Below are positions 33,338 through 42,543 of a DNA stretch of 54,707 nucleotides, in pieces; the stretch's first letter is position 1, and every line of letters starts with the position of its first letter. Source of the stretch: Candidatus Bathyarchaeota archaeon BA1. GTDB taxonomy: Archaea > Thermoproteota > Bathyarchaeia > Bathyarchaeales > Bathyarchaeaceae. The notes under the pieces are model-generated. The model searched no databases. It was not told the origin of the DNA and saw only the letters and a list, made by a program, of their open reading frames with translations. Both the position numbers and the translations under genes were made by a program. The stretch lies in the NCBI GenBank assembly GCA_001399805.1, contig LIHJ01000021.1, positions 1 through 54,707 on the forward strand, written 5' to 3'.

Positions 33338-33704
33338 GTGATCGCTTTGGGCTACACATTCGCGAAGGTGAGGGTCATTAACCCCGATAAGCGGGAGAAT
33401 GCACGAGACCTCGAGCTGTTGGTGGATACGGTGCGCTCTACACCCTGATTTCTAGGGGGATCTTGAGGGAATCGGCATCGAGCCCTTGGGTATGAGGAGG
33501 TTCAAGACCGCGGATGGTAGGATTATTGAGCGCGATGTTGGTGAGGTGCTTATGGTCTTGATGGGCGAGGAGAGGCACGTGCCTGTAGCCTTTGGAGGGG
33601 AGAAAGATGCCATGGTCTTGGGAGCTACAGCCCTTGAGATTTTGGGGCTTAAGGTGGATCCCAACACAAAGGAACCCAAACCCGCAACGCTACTACTTTA
33701 TTAA
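33338..33704 (+). pseudogene. Retropepsin-like (clan AA) aspartyl protease with two frameshifts
   Basis: The reading frame from GTG 33338 gives LGYTFAKVRVINPDKREN then DLELLVDT; the active-site triad DTG is broken at 33429-33432, where one G appears lost. A second frame gives GALYTLISRGILRE to about 33470, and a third frame continues GIEPLGMRRFKTADGRIIER, VLGATALEILGLKVDP and stops at 33704. This is the order of small prokaryotic aspartyl proteases (DTGA...LG-x-x...ADG...VLG). The last portion alone would begin at ATG 33492 without the catalytic Asp. The protein is inactive as encoded. Confidence 0.65.
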
Positions 33705-33718
33705 ATCTCTCTGGGAAT

Positions 33719-34033
33719 GTGTATTTTGTACAGCATTCCCCTTCGGTGCATACACTCCTCCATTCCAGCCTTCGGCTTGCTTCAATGCTTATAATGAGTG
33801 TAGAGGCATTTGCACTCACGGGAAATGTAGTGCGCGCCTCGTTTGCGGTTGGCGTAAGCTCATTCCTTGGCAAAACTATAATGGAGAACTTATCCCTATA
33901 CCTCGGAACCCGTACATCGAACCCGCAGACTGGAAAAGAGAAGAAATCATCATCACACAACCAGCAGAAAGTAAAGGTTATCCATTGGTTAAGACAAAGG
34001 TTAGAGGTGATGGTGCTGAGAATAATTCGATGA
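33719..34033 (+). CDS. Possible DUF2061-like membrane protein
   Basis: A 104-codon frame with LRLASMLIMSVEAFALTGNV and VRASFAVGVSSFLGKTIMEN, recalling the two-helix DUF2061 family. The start (GTG 33719) has no ribosome site and the C-terminus is polar and repetitive. It lies in the 342 bases between the dead protease and nop5, which otherwise hold only the ribosome site of nop5. Confidence 0.3.
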   Translation: MYFVQHSPSVHTLLHSSLRLASMLIMSVEAFALTGNVVRASFAVGVSSFLGKTIMENLSLYLGTRTSNPQTGKEKKSSSHNQQKVKVIHWLRQRLEVMVLRIIR

Positions 34034-34046
34034 TGGAGGAAAGCGT

Positions 34047-35273
34047 ATGAAAGTAGCCATTGTTGAGTGTGTGATGGGTGTTTTTGGGTTTGGGGAGGCC
34101 AACGAGCTGGTTGAAAGGGTCCTCTTCCCAAGGGATCCGAGGGAGACGGCGGAGAGGCTCGGGAAGATTGAGGCTGGAAGGGTTATTGATGAAGTAGCCA
34201 CATTGGTGGATAGATTGCGTGGTAGGGGCTACACGCTCTTTGTGTTTGAGAGCCCAGAGGTAGCTCGGAACGCTCGTGAGAGGCTGAGCATTGATGTGGA
34301 CGTGGCGAAGCCCTCAGAGGCAGGTGAGCTACTTCGTGGTAGTCTTGAAAGGTTTGCGTTGGAAGTGGGCTTTGTAAAGCAAGCAGCAGAAGTTCGCGAG
34401 TGGGTTCACAAGGTCTCCATGGAGCTCACGAAGATACGGGTCAGAAAGGCCATGGAGAAGCGGGACCTGGTGGTGACACAAGCAATTCAAACCATCGATG
34501 ACTTAGACAAGACGCTGAACCTCTTTGTGGGCAGGATACGTGAGTGGTATGGCCTCCACTTCCCGGAGATGGATCCCCTCATAGAGAAGCATGAAACATA
34601 CCTACGCCTCGTCGCTAGCCTCGGAAGACGGGACAACCTCATCAAGGAAAATTTGGAGAGGGAGGGCTTGCCGAAGTCAAAGGCTGAGCAAGTGGCTAAG
34701 GCCGTCAATACGTCCATGGGAGCCGAACTTGACGAGGGGGACATAGCCCAAATACAAGCGATGTGCAAAAACACGCTGGAGCTTTACGATGCAAGACAAA
34801 AGCTGGAGGGCTATACAGATTTCATCATGGACAAAGTGGCGCCCAACATTCGGGCATTGGTCGGCTCGCTCTTAGGTGCCCGTCTCATAGCGCTCGCGGG
34901 CGGGCTAAGCAATCTGGCTAAGATGCCAGCGAGCACAATCCAGGTGTTGGGCGCAGAAAAGGCCTTGTTTAGGGCACTCAAAACTGGAACCCGACCCCCA
35001 AAACATGGTATCCTCTTCCAGCACAGCCTCATCCATGAGGCGAAGCGTTGGCAAAGGGGGAAGGTGGCCCGAGCACTGGCTGGAAAACTGGCCATAGCCG
35101 CCAGAACCGACGCCTTCAGCGGCAAGTACATAGGCGACGAGTTGAGGGCTGGTCTTGAAAGAAGGGTCAGGGAGATTCAAGAAAAGTATGAGGAGGCCCC
35201 ACCGATTAAGCCGCCCGTTAGCCCCCCATTCAAAAAACCGTCTAGGAGAATGTGGCGTGGCCGTAAGGGTTGA
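34047..35273 (+). CDS. nop5: C/D-box RNP core protein Nop5 (Nop56/58 homologue)
   Basis: Nop5 bridges fibrillarin and L7Ae on C/D guide RNAs for 2'-O-methylation of rRNA and tRNA. The N-terminal domain binds fibrillarin (about residues 1-115), a coiled coil follows (about 120-230), and the C-terminal Nop domain carries MDKVAPNIRALVGSLLGARL and the RNA-binding GAEKALFRALKTG and PKHGILFQHSLI. A basic tail (RRMWRGRKG) ends the protein. The ATG at 34047 follows GGAGGA by six bases. The stop overlaps the flpA start by 17 bases, the conserved archaeal nop5-flpA arrangement. Confidence 0.96.
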   Translation: MKVAIVECVMGVFGFGEANELVERVLFPRDPRETAERLGKIEAGRVIDEVATLVDRLRGRGYTLFVFESPEVARNARERLSIDVDVAKPSEAGELLRGSLERFALEVGFVKQAAEVREWVHKVSMELTKIRVRKAMEKRDLVVTQAIQTIDDLDKTLNLFVGRIREWYGLHFPEMDPLIEKHETYLRLVASLGRRDNLIKENLEREGLPKSKAEQVAKAVNTSMGAELDEGDIAQIQAMCKNTLELYDARQKLEGYTDFIMDKVAPNIRALVGSLLGARLIALAGGLSNLAKMPASTIQVLGAEKALFRALKTGTRPPKHGILFQHSLIHEAKRWQRGKVARALAGKLAIAARTDAFSGKYIGDELRAGLERRVREIQEKYEEAPPIKPPVSPPFKKPSRRMWRGRKG

Positions 35274-35961
35274 GCCGCACCCACGATTCCCAGAGATCTA
35301 TTGGGTTACTCTGGAGGATGGTTTTCAAAGATTAGCCACTAAGAACCTCGCTCCAGGAAAGAACGTTTACGGTGAGCGATTGATAACGTGCCTGGGTGTG
35401 GAGTACCGGCTCTGGGACCCCTTCCGAAGCAAGTTTTCCGGCTCCATACTAAAGGGCCTGGAAACAGTTCCCATTCAACCCAACCATAAGGTCTTGTACC
35501 TTGGCGCCGCAAGTGGTACCACAGCGAGTCACGTTTCCGATATCGTTGGAGAGAGGGGCCACGTATACTGCATTGAATTCGCTCCACGCGCCATTCGGGA
35601 GCTGGTCAACAACGTCTGTGCCTTCCGCCCCAACATGTCGCCCATACTGGCGGATGCGCGGCTCCCAGAACGATACTCAGCCCTATTGGAGAAGGTTGAT
35701 GACATTTACGCTGATTTGGCTCAGCCTAATCAAGCAGAAATTGTTGCAAATAACGCGCACATGTTTCTTAAGGATGGTGGATGGGTTATGCTGGCGATCA
35801 AGGCTCAAAGCATAGATGTGACGAAGGAGCCCTCGGAGATATATAAACGAGAGATAGGCACACTGAAGGCCCGTGGCTTCTTTACCAAGGAGATCGTTCA
35901 TCTGGACCCCTATGATAAGGCACACGCCATGATTGTGGCTCGATATTTGGTTAGGCGATGA
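35257..35961 (+). CDS. flpA: Fibrillarin-like rRNA/tRNA 2'-O-methyltransferase
   Basis: FlpA is the methyltransferase of the archaeal C/D RNP. The AdoMet-binding motif is VLYLGAASGTTASHVSDIVG, followed by VYCIEFAPRAIREL and the catalytic-region VDDIYADLAQPNQAE and LKDGGWVMLAIKAQSID. I chose GTG 35257 (AGGAG eight bases upstream); the frame continues upstream inside nop5, but the native N-terminus of the family starts with a short strand before HPRFPEIYWV, as here. 234 residues is typical. Its mRNA is coupled to nop5. Confidence 0.95.
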   Translation: MAVRVEPHPRFPEIYWVTLEDGFQRLATKNLAPGKNVYGERLITCLGVEYRLWDPFRSKFSGSILKGLETVPIQPNHKVLYLGAASGTTASHVSDIVGERGHVYCIEFAPRAIRELVNNVCAFRPNMSPILADARLPERYSALLEKVDDIYADLAQPNQAEIVANNAHMFLKDGGWVMLAIKAQSIDVTKEPSEIYKREIGTLKARGFFTKEIVHLDPYDKAHAMIVARYLVRR

Positions 35962-35992
35962 GCTAAAACAGCCCATATTCGATGACTAAATG

Positions 35993-36004
35993 AAAGTTTA
36001 TATG
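35993..36004 (+). promoter_or_regulatory. BRE/TATA box of the COG1395-type regulator
   Basis: AAAGTTTATATG, a purine-rich BRE plus TATA box, 35 bases before ATG 36039. Transcription would start about 25 bases downstream, giving a short leader containing GAGGGAAG. Confidence 0.55.
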
Positions 36005-36038
36005 AGACTCCTTTAATAATTGTTTAGTCTGAGGGAAG

Positions 36039-36983
36039 ATGATGAAGCGGGCGGAGGTGCTGGACGCCACCGAATCTATTTTTAGGAGAACGGGCTTCCA
36101 AGTCTCTGAACGATGCGTGGCAAGGGCAAGCTGTTTTGATTTTGTCGCCCGAAGGGAGGAGCAACTTGCCCTTATCAAGGTGCCCATCAACATTGGGAAC
36201 GTTTCTAGGAAGGATGCTCTAGAGCTCCAAGCAATCTCCAGATACCTTTCAACTGTCCCATTACTCATTTGCGATAAAACACGCAACAAGCCACTCGAAG
36301 ACGACACGGTGTACATGAGATACAATATTTATACGATCACCCTCAAAACGCTGGAGGACATCGTTTTTCGCGGGATGCATCCACTTGTGGAGGCTGGTCC
36401 AGGCGGCTACTACGTCAACCTTGACGGAAGCGTTATCAGGGAAAAGAGGCAGAAGCTGGGGTTGTCTGTTGGTAAGCTGGCGGAGATGACCAGCATCTCC
36501 AGAAGAACCCTCTACGGTTACGAAAAGGGCATGGCTAAGGCCTCGGTGTCCACAGCCTACAACCTGGAGTGGATCTTGGGCATCCCTGTGGTGCAGCCCA
36601 TCGACATATTTCGGAGGGGTTCCCAAAGCATAGGCCTCTTTGCCCTCGCCAAGCGTATGATCATCAAGAATCGCTTCCTGAGCATGGTCTTAAGCAAACT
36701 TACCCGCCTCAATTGTAGGGTAGCCCCGGTGGGGAGGGCTCCCTTCGATTTTATAGCCCAGTTTCCCAAGGAGCAGCTAAACATAATCGGTGGAGTTGCG
36801 GATAAGAGGGATCAGAACATCGATCAAAGAACAAGGGAAATCATAAGCATCAGTAGAGTCATTGATGCTCCCTCGGTCTTCGTAACCGATGGTGAACAGA
36901 TCCCAAACAACAACATCCCACTGATCCACCATGATGAATTATCGAAGTTAAGGCATCCGGAGGAGTTTATCGCACTCCTATAA
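36039..36983 (+). CDS. Archaeal HTH transcriptional regulator (COG1395 type)
   Basis: A 314-residue protein with a Cro/C1-type helix-turn-helix at about residues 132-180 (VIREKRQKLGLSVGKLAEMT then SISRRTLYGYEKG), flanked by two similar alpha/beta domains (each with a FDF-A-x-x-x-E core: CFDFVARREEQ near 29 and PFDFIAQFPKEQ near 235). This is the layout of a widespread archaeal regulator family of unknown target. The start ATG has GAGGGAAG upstream and a TATA box at 35993. It follows flpA by 77 bases. Confidence 0.85.
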   Translation: MMKRAEVLDATESIFRRTGFQVSERCVARASCFDFVARREEQLALIKVPINIGNVSRKDALELQAISRYLSTVPLLICDKTRNKPLEDDTVYMRYNIYTITLKTLEDIVFRGMHPLVEAGPGGYYVNLDGSVIREKRQKLGLSVGKLAEMTSISRRTLYGYEKGMAKASVSTAYNLEWILGIPVVQPIDIFRRGSQSIGLFALAKRMIIKNRFLSMVLSKLTRLNCRVAPVGRAPFDFIAQFPKEQLNIIGGVADKRDQNIDQRTREIISISRVIDAPSVFVTDGEQIPNNNIPLIHHDELSKLRHPEEFIALL

Positions 36984-37268
36984 GCCAGACTTATTTTCGC
37001 CTCAGCTTATTGTTAGCTTATGCGAAGCGTGCAACTGACCTTAAAGACCTGAAATGCTCTGTCAAGTAGACTCAAACAAATTGAGAGAAATCACGAATAA
37101 CACTTGAGACAAGCTAATGGATTCTTAGAGGGCCTCGTGAAGCGTCAGCGGAATATCCATAAAGGCGGATACCAAGCTAATTCAGTATGACTAAATTTGT
37201 GTGTATGGTATGAGAGGGGATTAATGGAAAAATGTTTTATTGGCGCGGCGTTTACATAATGATGTTAG

Positions 37269-37571
37269 ATGGGGAACATGGCATCGGAGAGAGAAAGGGA
37301 GATTGGCGTTCATGCGTTATATTCTGAGATAAGCAAACTAAGTGGCGAGATTGGGGGGCTTAGAGGAGCGTTTAATGAGTTTAAGGATCGTATGGTTAAT
37401 GAGCTCAGCGACATAAGGGGGGATATCGAAGGCTTAAGAAAGGATGTTAAGGCTGATGTTGAGAGCTTAAGGAAGGACCTAAGGACCCTAGAGGGACGCC
37501 TATGGGGACTCTTAACAGCCATACTCATAGCCATAATAATCTCCATCATCCTCAGCGTGTTGAAAGTATGA
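37269..37571 (+). CDS. Coiled-coil protein with C-terminal membrane anchor
   Basis: Residues 18-75 form heptads (SEISKLSGEIGGLRGAFNEF then DIRGDIEGLRKDVKADVESL), and residues 79-99 are a transmembrane helix (LLTAILIAIIISIILSVL). A tail-anchored coiled coil of this sort may tether or oligomerise partners at the membrane. Start ATG 37269 or 37278. The upstream 285 bases contain no other gene. Family unknown. Confidence 0.6.
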   Translation: MGNMASEREREIGVHALYSEISKLSGEIGGLRGAFNEFKDRMVNELSDIRGDIEGLRKDVKADVESLRKDLRTLEGRLWGLLTAILIAIIISIILSVLKV

Positions 37572-37721
37572 TGACATCGCAGCGTTACGAGAGCCCAAAG
37601 TGGATATAGCTCTTTGTTATGGTGCTCTTTATTCGTGCATGGGCCATCATTTATAAAAGCCTAAAGTTAAAATACTGTGAATAATTGGTCCGAAATTAAG
37701 CTTATTACGCCGAGTCTGTTT

Positions 37722-38558
37722 CTAAATGTTTTCTAGACTTGTTTGTTTTGCTTTAGCCTTCGCCTTCAGTCTTTTTGCTGGCTCCCACGATTCACGCACA
37801 AAATCTGGGTAGGACCCAAATCTTTTGATCCAGTCCTCTAAAAGTTGGATGGTTTTGGGATCGGCTGCGTAGCCGGAGCCCAGGTCCCCATGCCTTTCTC
37901 GCAGCTTTGAGATGGCCTTGTCACGCTCCACCTTGGCTATGATGGAGGCTGCCGATACGATTGGGTATTTTGCGTCCGCTTTATGCTCTGATATGATTTG
38001 AGCCTTGAGGGGGAGGCTCTCCACGATGTGGTGCTTGAATCGGTCCGCCAACACGTCGGATGCATCCACATATGCCACATCGGGTTTGAGAATCGCTATC
38101 ACCTTGGCCATTGTTTGGGCCTCAAGCCGATTTAGTTTGTGAAGTTTTCTTCCAGATTCCACCACCCGGTCGATTTCCTCAGGGGACAACAGTATCACAT
38201 GACATTGGAGAGCCAGTTTCTTAATCTCTTCTGCGAGTTGCTCCCGCCTACGAGGAGAAAGAAGCTTAGAGTCCCTCACGCCCAAGTTCACAAGCTTATG
38301 TAAGTCCTTCTCATCGAGTAAAACGCCTGCAATAACAAGGGGACCAATAACTGCCCCTCTACCGGCATCGTCGATACCAAGTATGAGTCTATTAGACAGG
38401 TCCTTCATTGCCTCCCTTTTTCTATAATCTTTTTCAGCTTGCTTCTTATATTCTGTAACCTCGGACTGAATTCGTTTTCTTAGCAGTTTTACTTGCTCTA
38501 TCTGCGGCGACCGACATCTACTATCTTTCAACTCCAGGATCGATTGCATTCTTTCCAT
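37722..38558 (-). CDS. rnhB: Ribonuclease HII with an N-terminal extension
   Basis: RNase HII removes ribonucleotides from DNA. The metal-binding motif reads GIDDAGRGAVIGP (Glu of the usual DEAGRG replaced by Asp, as in several TACK archaea); the other acids are in VRDSKLL, VDASDV and EHKADAKY. The domain is about 215 residues, but the frame begins 50-58 residues earlier with a charged, helical region (ELKDSRCRSPQIEQVKLLRK). The ATG at 38558 has GAGGGGG upstream, while the ATG at 38408, just before the domain, has GGAGG only two bases away, so the extension is probably translated. The C-terminus is lysine-rich. Confidence 0.92.
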   Translation of the reverse strand: MERMQSILELKDSRCRSPQIEQVKLLRKRIQSEVTEYKKQAEKDYRKREAMKDLSNRLILGIDDAGRGAVIGPLVIAGVLLDEKDLHKLVNLGVRDSKLLSPRRREQLAEEIKKLALQCHVILLSPEEIDRVVESGRKLHKLNRLEAQTMAKVIAILKPDVAYVDASDVLADRFKHHIVESLPLKAQIISEHKADAKYPIVSAASIIAKVERDKAISKLRERHGDLGSGYAADPKTIQLLEDWIKRFGSYPDFVRESWEPAKRLKAKAKAKQTSLENI

Positions 38559-38777
38559 CTTCCCCCTCATGATGACTATAAGGAAGCATTTTCTTAATTA
38601 ATGAAATAATTTCCCTTTTTCTAGTCAACTTAAAAGTGTAGATAGGTAGCGGTCATTTTCGTTCGCTTTTTATTAGCCATAGCAGTGGCTTCGCGTAAAT
38701 TCCGTGCGGGAATGTCAAAACATTTTCGCTATCTCATTTACGTGTTCACGTCTCTCATCAATCATTAACTAAAACGC

Positions 38778-39338
38778 TCAAGATATCTTTTGTAGAGATT
38801 GAACGACCTTATTAATAATAAGATTGTGGAGGTGTGCCCTGTTTTCGTAGGTTACCTCAAGGATTTCCACATCCTTTCTTGCCTTGATGGTGGTGATAAG
38901 CGGGTCTCGAGCCTTGTGATGGATGGTTCCCAGCATGGGTTTACCGCTCTTCATCGCCTCCACCACCGATTCCTTGAAGGCTGTTGAGAACAGCTCCATG
39001 GGTCCGATCTCATCTATGACAATGATGTCCGCGTTCGTCACTGCATCACGAATGGAGTTGGCGCCTATGGTGTTGAGGTCGCTGAGGTTCACTCGATACT
39101 TGCTGACCTGAGGACCAACTGGCTGATTCACATGAGCCAACCAACCCCTCTGTCCTGTACAAAAATCAATGATTTCAAAGCCCACGCGCACCCATCCCTC
39201 ACGGACCTCACGACTGATCATACCACCAACCTTATACCCTCTGGCCTTCAAGGCGTCCACCGCCCGAAGTAGAACACTCGTCTTGCCGATTCCTGGTCGC
39301 CCGGTTACGAATATAAGCCGCTTCAGATGCCTCACCAT
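38778..39338 (-). CDS. THEP1-family nucleoside triphosphatase
   Basis: A 186-residue P-loop NTPase with Walker A GRPGIGKT (13-20), Walker B DIIVIDEIGPMEL and the family's GMISREVREGWVRVGFEIID stretch. THEP1 enzymes slowly hydrolyse nucleoside triphosphates; their role in archaea is unknown. It starts at ATG 39338. An upstream dead D-aminoacylase lies on the same strand. Identification is secure by order of motifs and length. Confidence 0.92.
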   Translation of the reverse strand: MVRHLKRLIFVTGRPGIGKTSVLLRAVDALKARGYKVGGMISREVREGWVRVGFEIIDFCTGQRGWLAHVNQPVGPQVSKYRVNLSDLNTIGANSIRDAVTNADIIVIDEIGPMELFSTAFKESVVEAMKSGKPMLGTIHHKARDPLITTIKARKDVEILEVTYENRAHLHNLIINKVVQSLQKIS

Positions 39339-39407
39339 GAAGGCTCCTTTTCATACATCAATTTAAATGATGTTACTTTGATAATCTATTCATTAGAAAT
39401 GCCGATT

Positions 39408-41176
39408 TCAATGGAGCCTCAAAACCTTTCCGGCCCTAACACCCGTATGTTTCTTATTCCTCACTACTATTTTTCCATTCACTATCACGCAGTGTATTCC
39501 TTTGGGGTAGTGTCTGGGTTCCAGCGGGTCTTCGATGTTGCTTATTTCATTGAGGTCGAAGATGACCACATCCGCATATGCACCTGGTTTGAGCACTCCC
39601 CCGTCCCTCAACTTAAAAGTTTTCGCGGGGGGCCTGTAACCCTCCGTATGGATTCTTCAAGTGAGAGAATCCTCATTTCACGCACGTATCTCCTGAGATA
39701 CCTGAGCATCCCGCCGTATGTGTTCGGATGAGGCAGATGGTATGGTGGATGCCTCATCTCCCACTTTTCATCGAATGCGTATGTGTCGAGGCCTATCATG
39801 CAGCGGGGGTGTTTGAGGAAGGCCGCAATCTCGTTGTCCGTTTTTTCCCCTCTACTCACAATCCTCGTGTCAGGGTCCTCAATCATGACGCTGAAAAGCG
39901 TCTCTAAATCATCCATCCCCTTTTCCGTCGCTATCTCCTTCACCGCCTTTCCAACATAGTCACCAGTTTTTCACGCGACTATCTCAATTGTCTCAGACCA
40001 ATAGGGGTTTACTATTGGGTTTAGGCCCACCACTCACCTGCCATTATTGTTGATCGAACCTCCTCATTAAAATCCCTCATCCTAAGGTTTCTCGCAAGCC
40101 CATTCCTCGAGCCAGTTGAGCGGACCCAAGGAGTTAACAGAGATGCCAAATACAAGTTGGTCATGGCTCCGCCGTGACGTTTGGTACGATGTCGATGACC
40201 ACCTCTAATCCTCTCCTATCGCTTCATCAATAACCTTTAGCTCGCTTAGCAGCTGCCTCCTCAAGCTCCTGTGGCGGCTGGGGCATGATCGCGTATCCCG
40301 TTGTTATGTGAGATATTTGAGCTTGAACCCCAGCCCCCCTTCTGACCTCTATGGCCTCAACAATCCCCTTAATCTTCTCCATTATTGGGGTTGCTCTTTC
40401 TCTTCTGGGGCCTGTCCTCCTCCAATGGGTTGCATAAATGCCGTTAAACCCTTTAGCCACCTTAGCCAACTCGGTTATCTCTTCAGTATTGGCGTGGGTT
40501 CCTGGGGGATAGTCCAAACCCGTGGAGAGGCCAAATGCACCCGCCTCCATGGCCTCCTGTACATCCGCCTTCATCTCCGTAAGCTCTCCATCGGTTGGCT
40601 TGCGCTTCCAGTCAGATCCCATCACCTGAGCCCTTATCGTGTTATGCCCAGCGAGTGGGGCATGATTCACCGATATCCCCGTTTTCTCAAGCCATTCAAT
40701 GAAGTCTTTAAAGTGCCCCCAACATACTTCAACCCCGTAAAGATCCTTTACCTTGGCCTTAACCTCCTCAGAGGATAAAAGCTCCTCGCTATAATATTTG
40801 AAGGGTCTCAGTTCGGAGATTATGTCGGAATCCCAAAACATGTTCGGGGGCCACCACACAAGTATTGGCGCGATGGTATTACCACAATTTCCCCCGACGG
40901 CGGTGGTCACTCCCCGCATCACATAGCTATCCGCTGTGGAAACAGGGGAGGGTTTTATCAACATGTGAATGTGCATCTATGAAGCCAGGCGAAACCGTAA
41001 GCCCCGAAGCGTCAATGATCTCCTTGCTTTCCGCCTTAGGAACATCTCCAACGGCTACAATTCTGTCACTCTTAATGGCAATAGAACCCGGATGGAGTGG
41101 AGCCCCTGTGCCATCCACCAGCATCCACCAGCATACCATCTTTAATTAAGACATCAAACTCGTCCAAAATGGACAC
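39408..41176 (-). pseudogene. N-acyl-D-amino-acid deacylase (amidohydrolase), decayed
   Basis: Pieces of one gene lie in order on the minus strand: start GTG 41176 with SILDEFDVLIKDGML, then PGFIDAHSHVDK (metal site), GVTTAVGGNCG, VNHAPLAGHNTIRAQVMG, GAFGLSTGLDYPPG, AQISHITTGY, then a mutated 280 bases still reading like LRMRDFNEEVRSTIM, MIGLDTYAFDEKWEM and the C-terminal KPGAYADVVIFDLNEI to 39408. The first lesion is a perfect 10-base tandem duplication at 41113-41132, which shifts the frame after 18 codons. A second frameshift lies in 40927-40976 and more between 39943 and 40227. The enzyme would have hydrolysed N-acyl-D-amino acids; it cannot be made as encoded. Confidence 0.85.
41113..41132. 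repeat. 10-base tandem duplication inactivating the deacylase
   Basis: ATCCACCAGC occurs twice head to tail. One copy restores the conserved KDGMLVDGTGAPLHPG reading. Confidence 0.85.
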
Positions 41177-41270
41177 CTCTTAAAGGGTATCGATTAAACA
41201 CCCTTTATTTATCACTTATCACAACATGGTTTAACGAATTTCATAGTTGAAGAAACCCTGGGGGTGCAGA

Positions 41271-42464
41271 TTGAGCCTCAGTTTCCCCACCGAGTTTGTG
41301 AAGGAGGGGAGCGTCAGCGTTTCGGTGCCTAAGCTCGAGACCTACGTGAAGGAGGCTTGGGAGTACGCCCCATCGAAGGCGCCAGTTTTCTACAACCCCG
41401 CCATGGAGTTGAACCGGGACCTAGCTGTTTTGGCACTTCAAGTGTATCAGAGGATGGTGGGTAGGGAGATTTCTGTTTGTGAGCCCTTGACTGGCTGCGG
41501 CATTCGGGGGATCAGATTCGCAGCCGAGGTTGAGGGTGTTCGAAGGGCTATTTTGAACGATATCAATTCGGAGGCGGCCAAGCTTGCTGGTCTAAATGTT
41601 GAACAAAATAGATTGGCTGAGCATATCATGGTGATGAACGAGGACGCGAACCTCCTATTGAGTCGATACGCGGCGCCCCGTAAGAGATTCGACTTTATTG
41701 ACGTCGACCCCTTTGGCTCTCCAGCGCCATATATGGGCTCAGCCCTTAGGGCCCTGCGCGATGGCGGTTTGCTGGCCTTGACCGCCACCGACATGGCCAA
41801 CCTATGCGGTGTTCACCCACGGGCTTGCATCCGAAAGTATGGTGGAAAACCCCTGCGAACCGAGTACTGCCACGAGTTGGGGGTCCGGCTCTTGATAGGA
41901 TGCTTAGCAATGACGGCTGCGAAGCACGACATTGGGATCGAGGTGGTGTTTATCCACAGCACGGACCACTACGTTCGAGTGTATGTGATTACCCACTATG
42001 GGGCAAAGCAAGCTGATGAAAGCGTTCGGATGATGGGGCACATCCTCCACTGCTTCACATGCTTCCACAGGGAGCCCTCGAAAGGGATGTTTTCTCCATT
42101 GAGGCAGGTGTGTGCCGAGTGTGGCTCCACGTTGAGTGTTGCTGGCCCCCTATGGCTCGGCAAAATACTGGACGGGTCATTTTGTGGCTTTATGGAGAAG
42201 GAGGTTGGCGGAAGAAATCTGAGACAGGAGAAGAGAATTCGTAGGTTGCTGTCTTTGGCCAAAAACGAGGCCGAGGCACCCCCCACCTACTACGTGATCG
42301 ATAAAATCTGTGATAAACTGGGCCTACCCACCCAACCATTGACCGAGATGATGACTGAGCTGAGGAGATCAGGCTTTCAAGCCACCCCAACCCATTTCAA
42401 CAGCAAGGGCGTAAGAACAGACGCCCCCGCGAGGGCTGTGAAGGAAATCTTAATGGGCAGATAG
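41271..42464 (+). CDS. trm1: tRNA (guanine26-N2)-dimethyltransferase
   Basis: Trm1 makes N2,N2-dimethylguanosine at position 26 of tRNA. The AdoMet motif is VCEPLTGCGIRGIRFAAE, the catalytic motif FDFIDVDPFGSPAPY, and a C-terminal zinc-type cysteine cluster is seen in CFTCFHREP and VCAECGS. The C-terminus has the TPTHFNSKGVRTDAP signature. I chose TTG 41271 (GGGGGTG upstream; product begins SLSFPTEFVKEGS, as in the family); another TTG lies at 41247. 397 residues is typical. It starts divergently from the dead deacylase. Confidence 0.95.
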   Translation: MSLSFPTEFVKEGSVSVSVPKLETYVKEAWEYAPSKAPVFYNPAMELNRDLAVLALQVYQRMVGREISVCEPLTGCGIRGIRFAAEVEGVRRAILNDINSEAAKLAGLNVEQNRLAEHIMVMNEDANLLLSRYAAPRKRFDFIDVDPFGSPAPYMGSALRALRDGGLLALTATDMANLCGVHPRACIRKYGGKPLRTEYCHELGVRLLIGCLAMTAAKHDIGIEVVFIHSTDHYVRVYVITHYGAKQADESVRMMGHILHCFTCFHREPSKGMFSPLRQVCAECGSTLSVAGPLWLGKILDGSFCGFMEKEVGGRNLRQEKRIRRLLSLAKNEAEAPPTYYVIDKICDKLGLPTQPLTEMMTELRRSGFQATPTHFNSKGVRTDAPARAVKEILMGR

Positions 42465-42543
42465 AAGCATGCCAGCCCCGTCTCAACGGGAAAAGAGCAA
42501 TTAAAGGTTAGTGAAGTTTTATATCTGTAATAACATGTTATTG

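Noticed and set aside
33832..33838. GCGCGC at 33832 as another member
   Set aside because: It has no A/T arms of the family and is within a doubtful coding frame; it may be chance.
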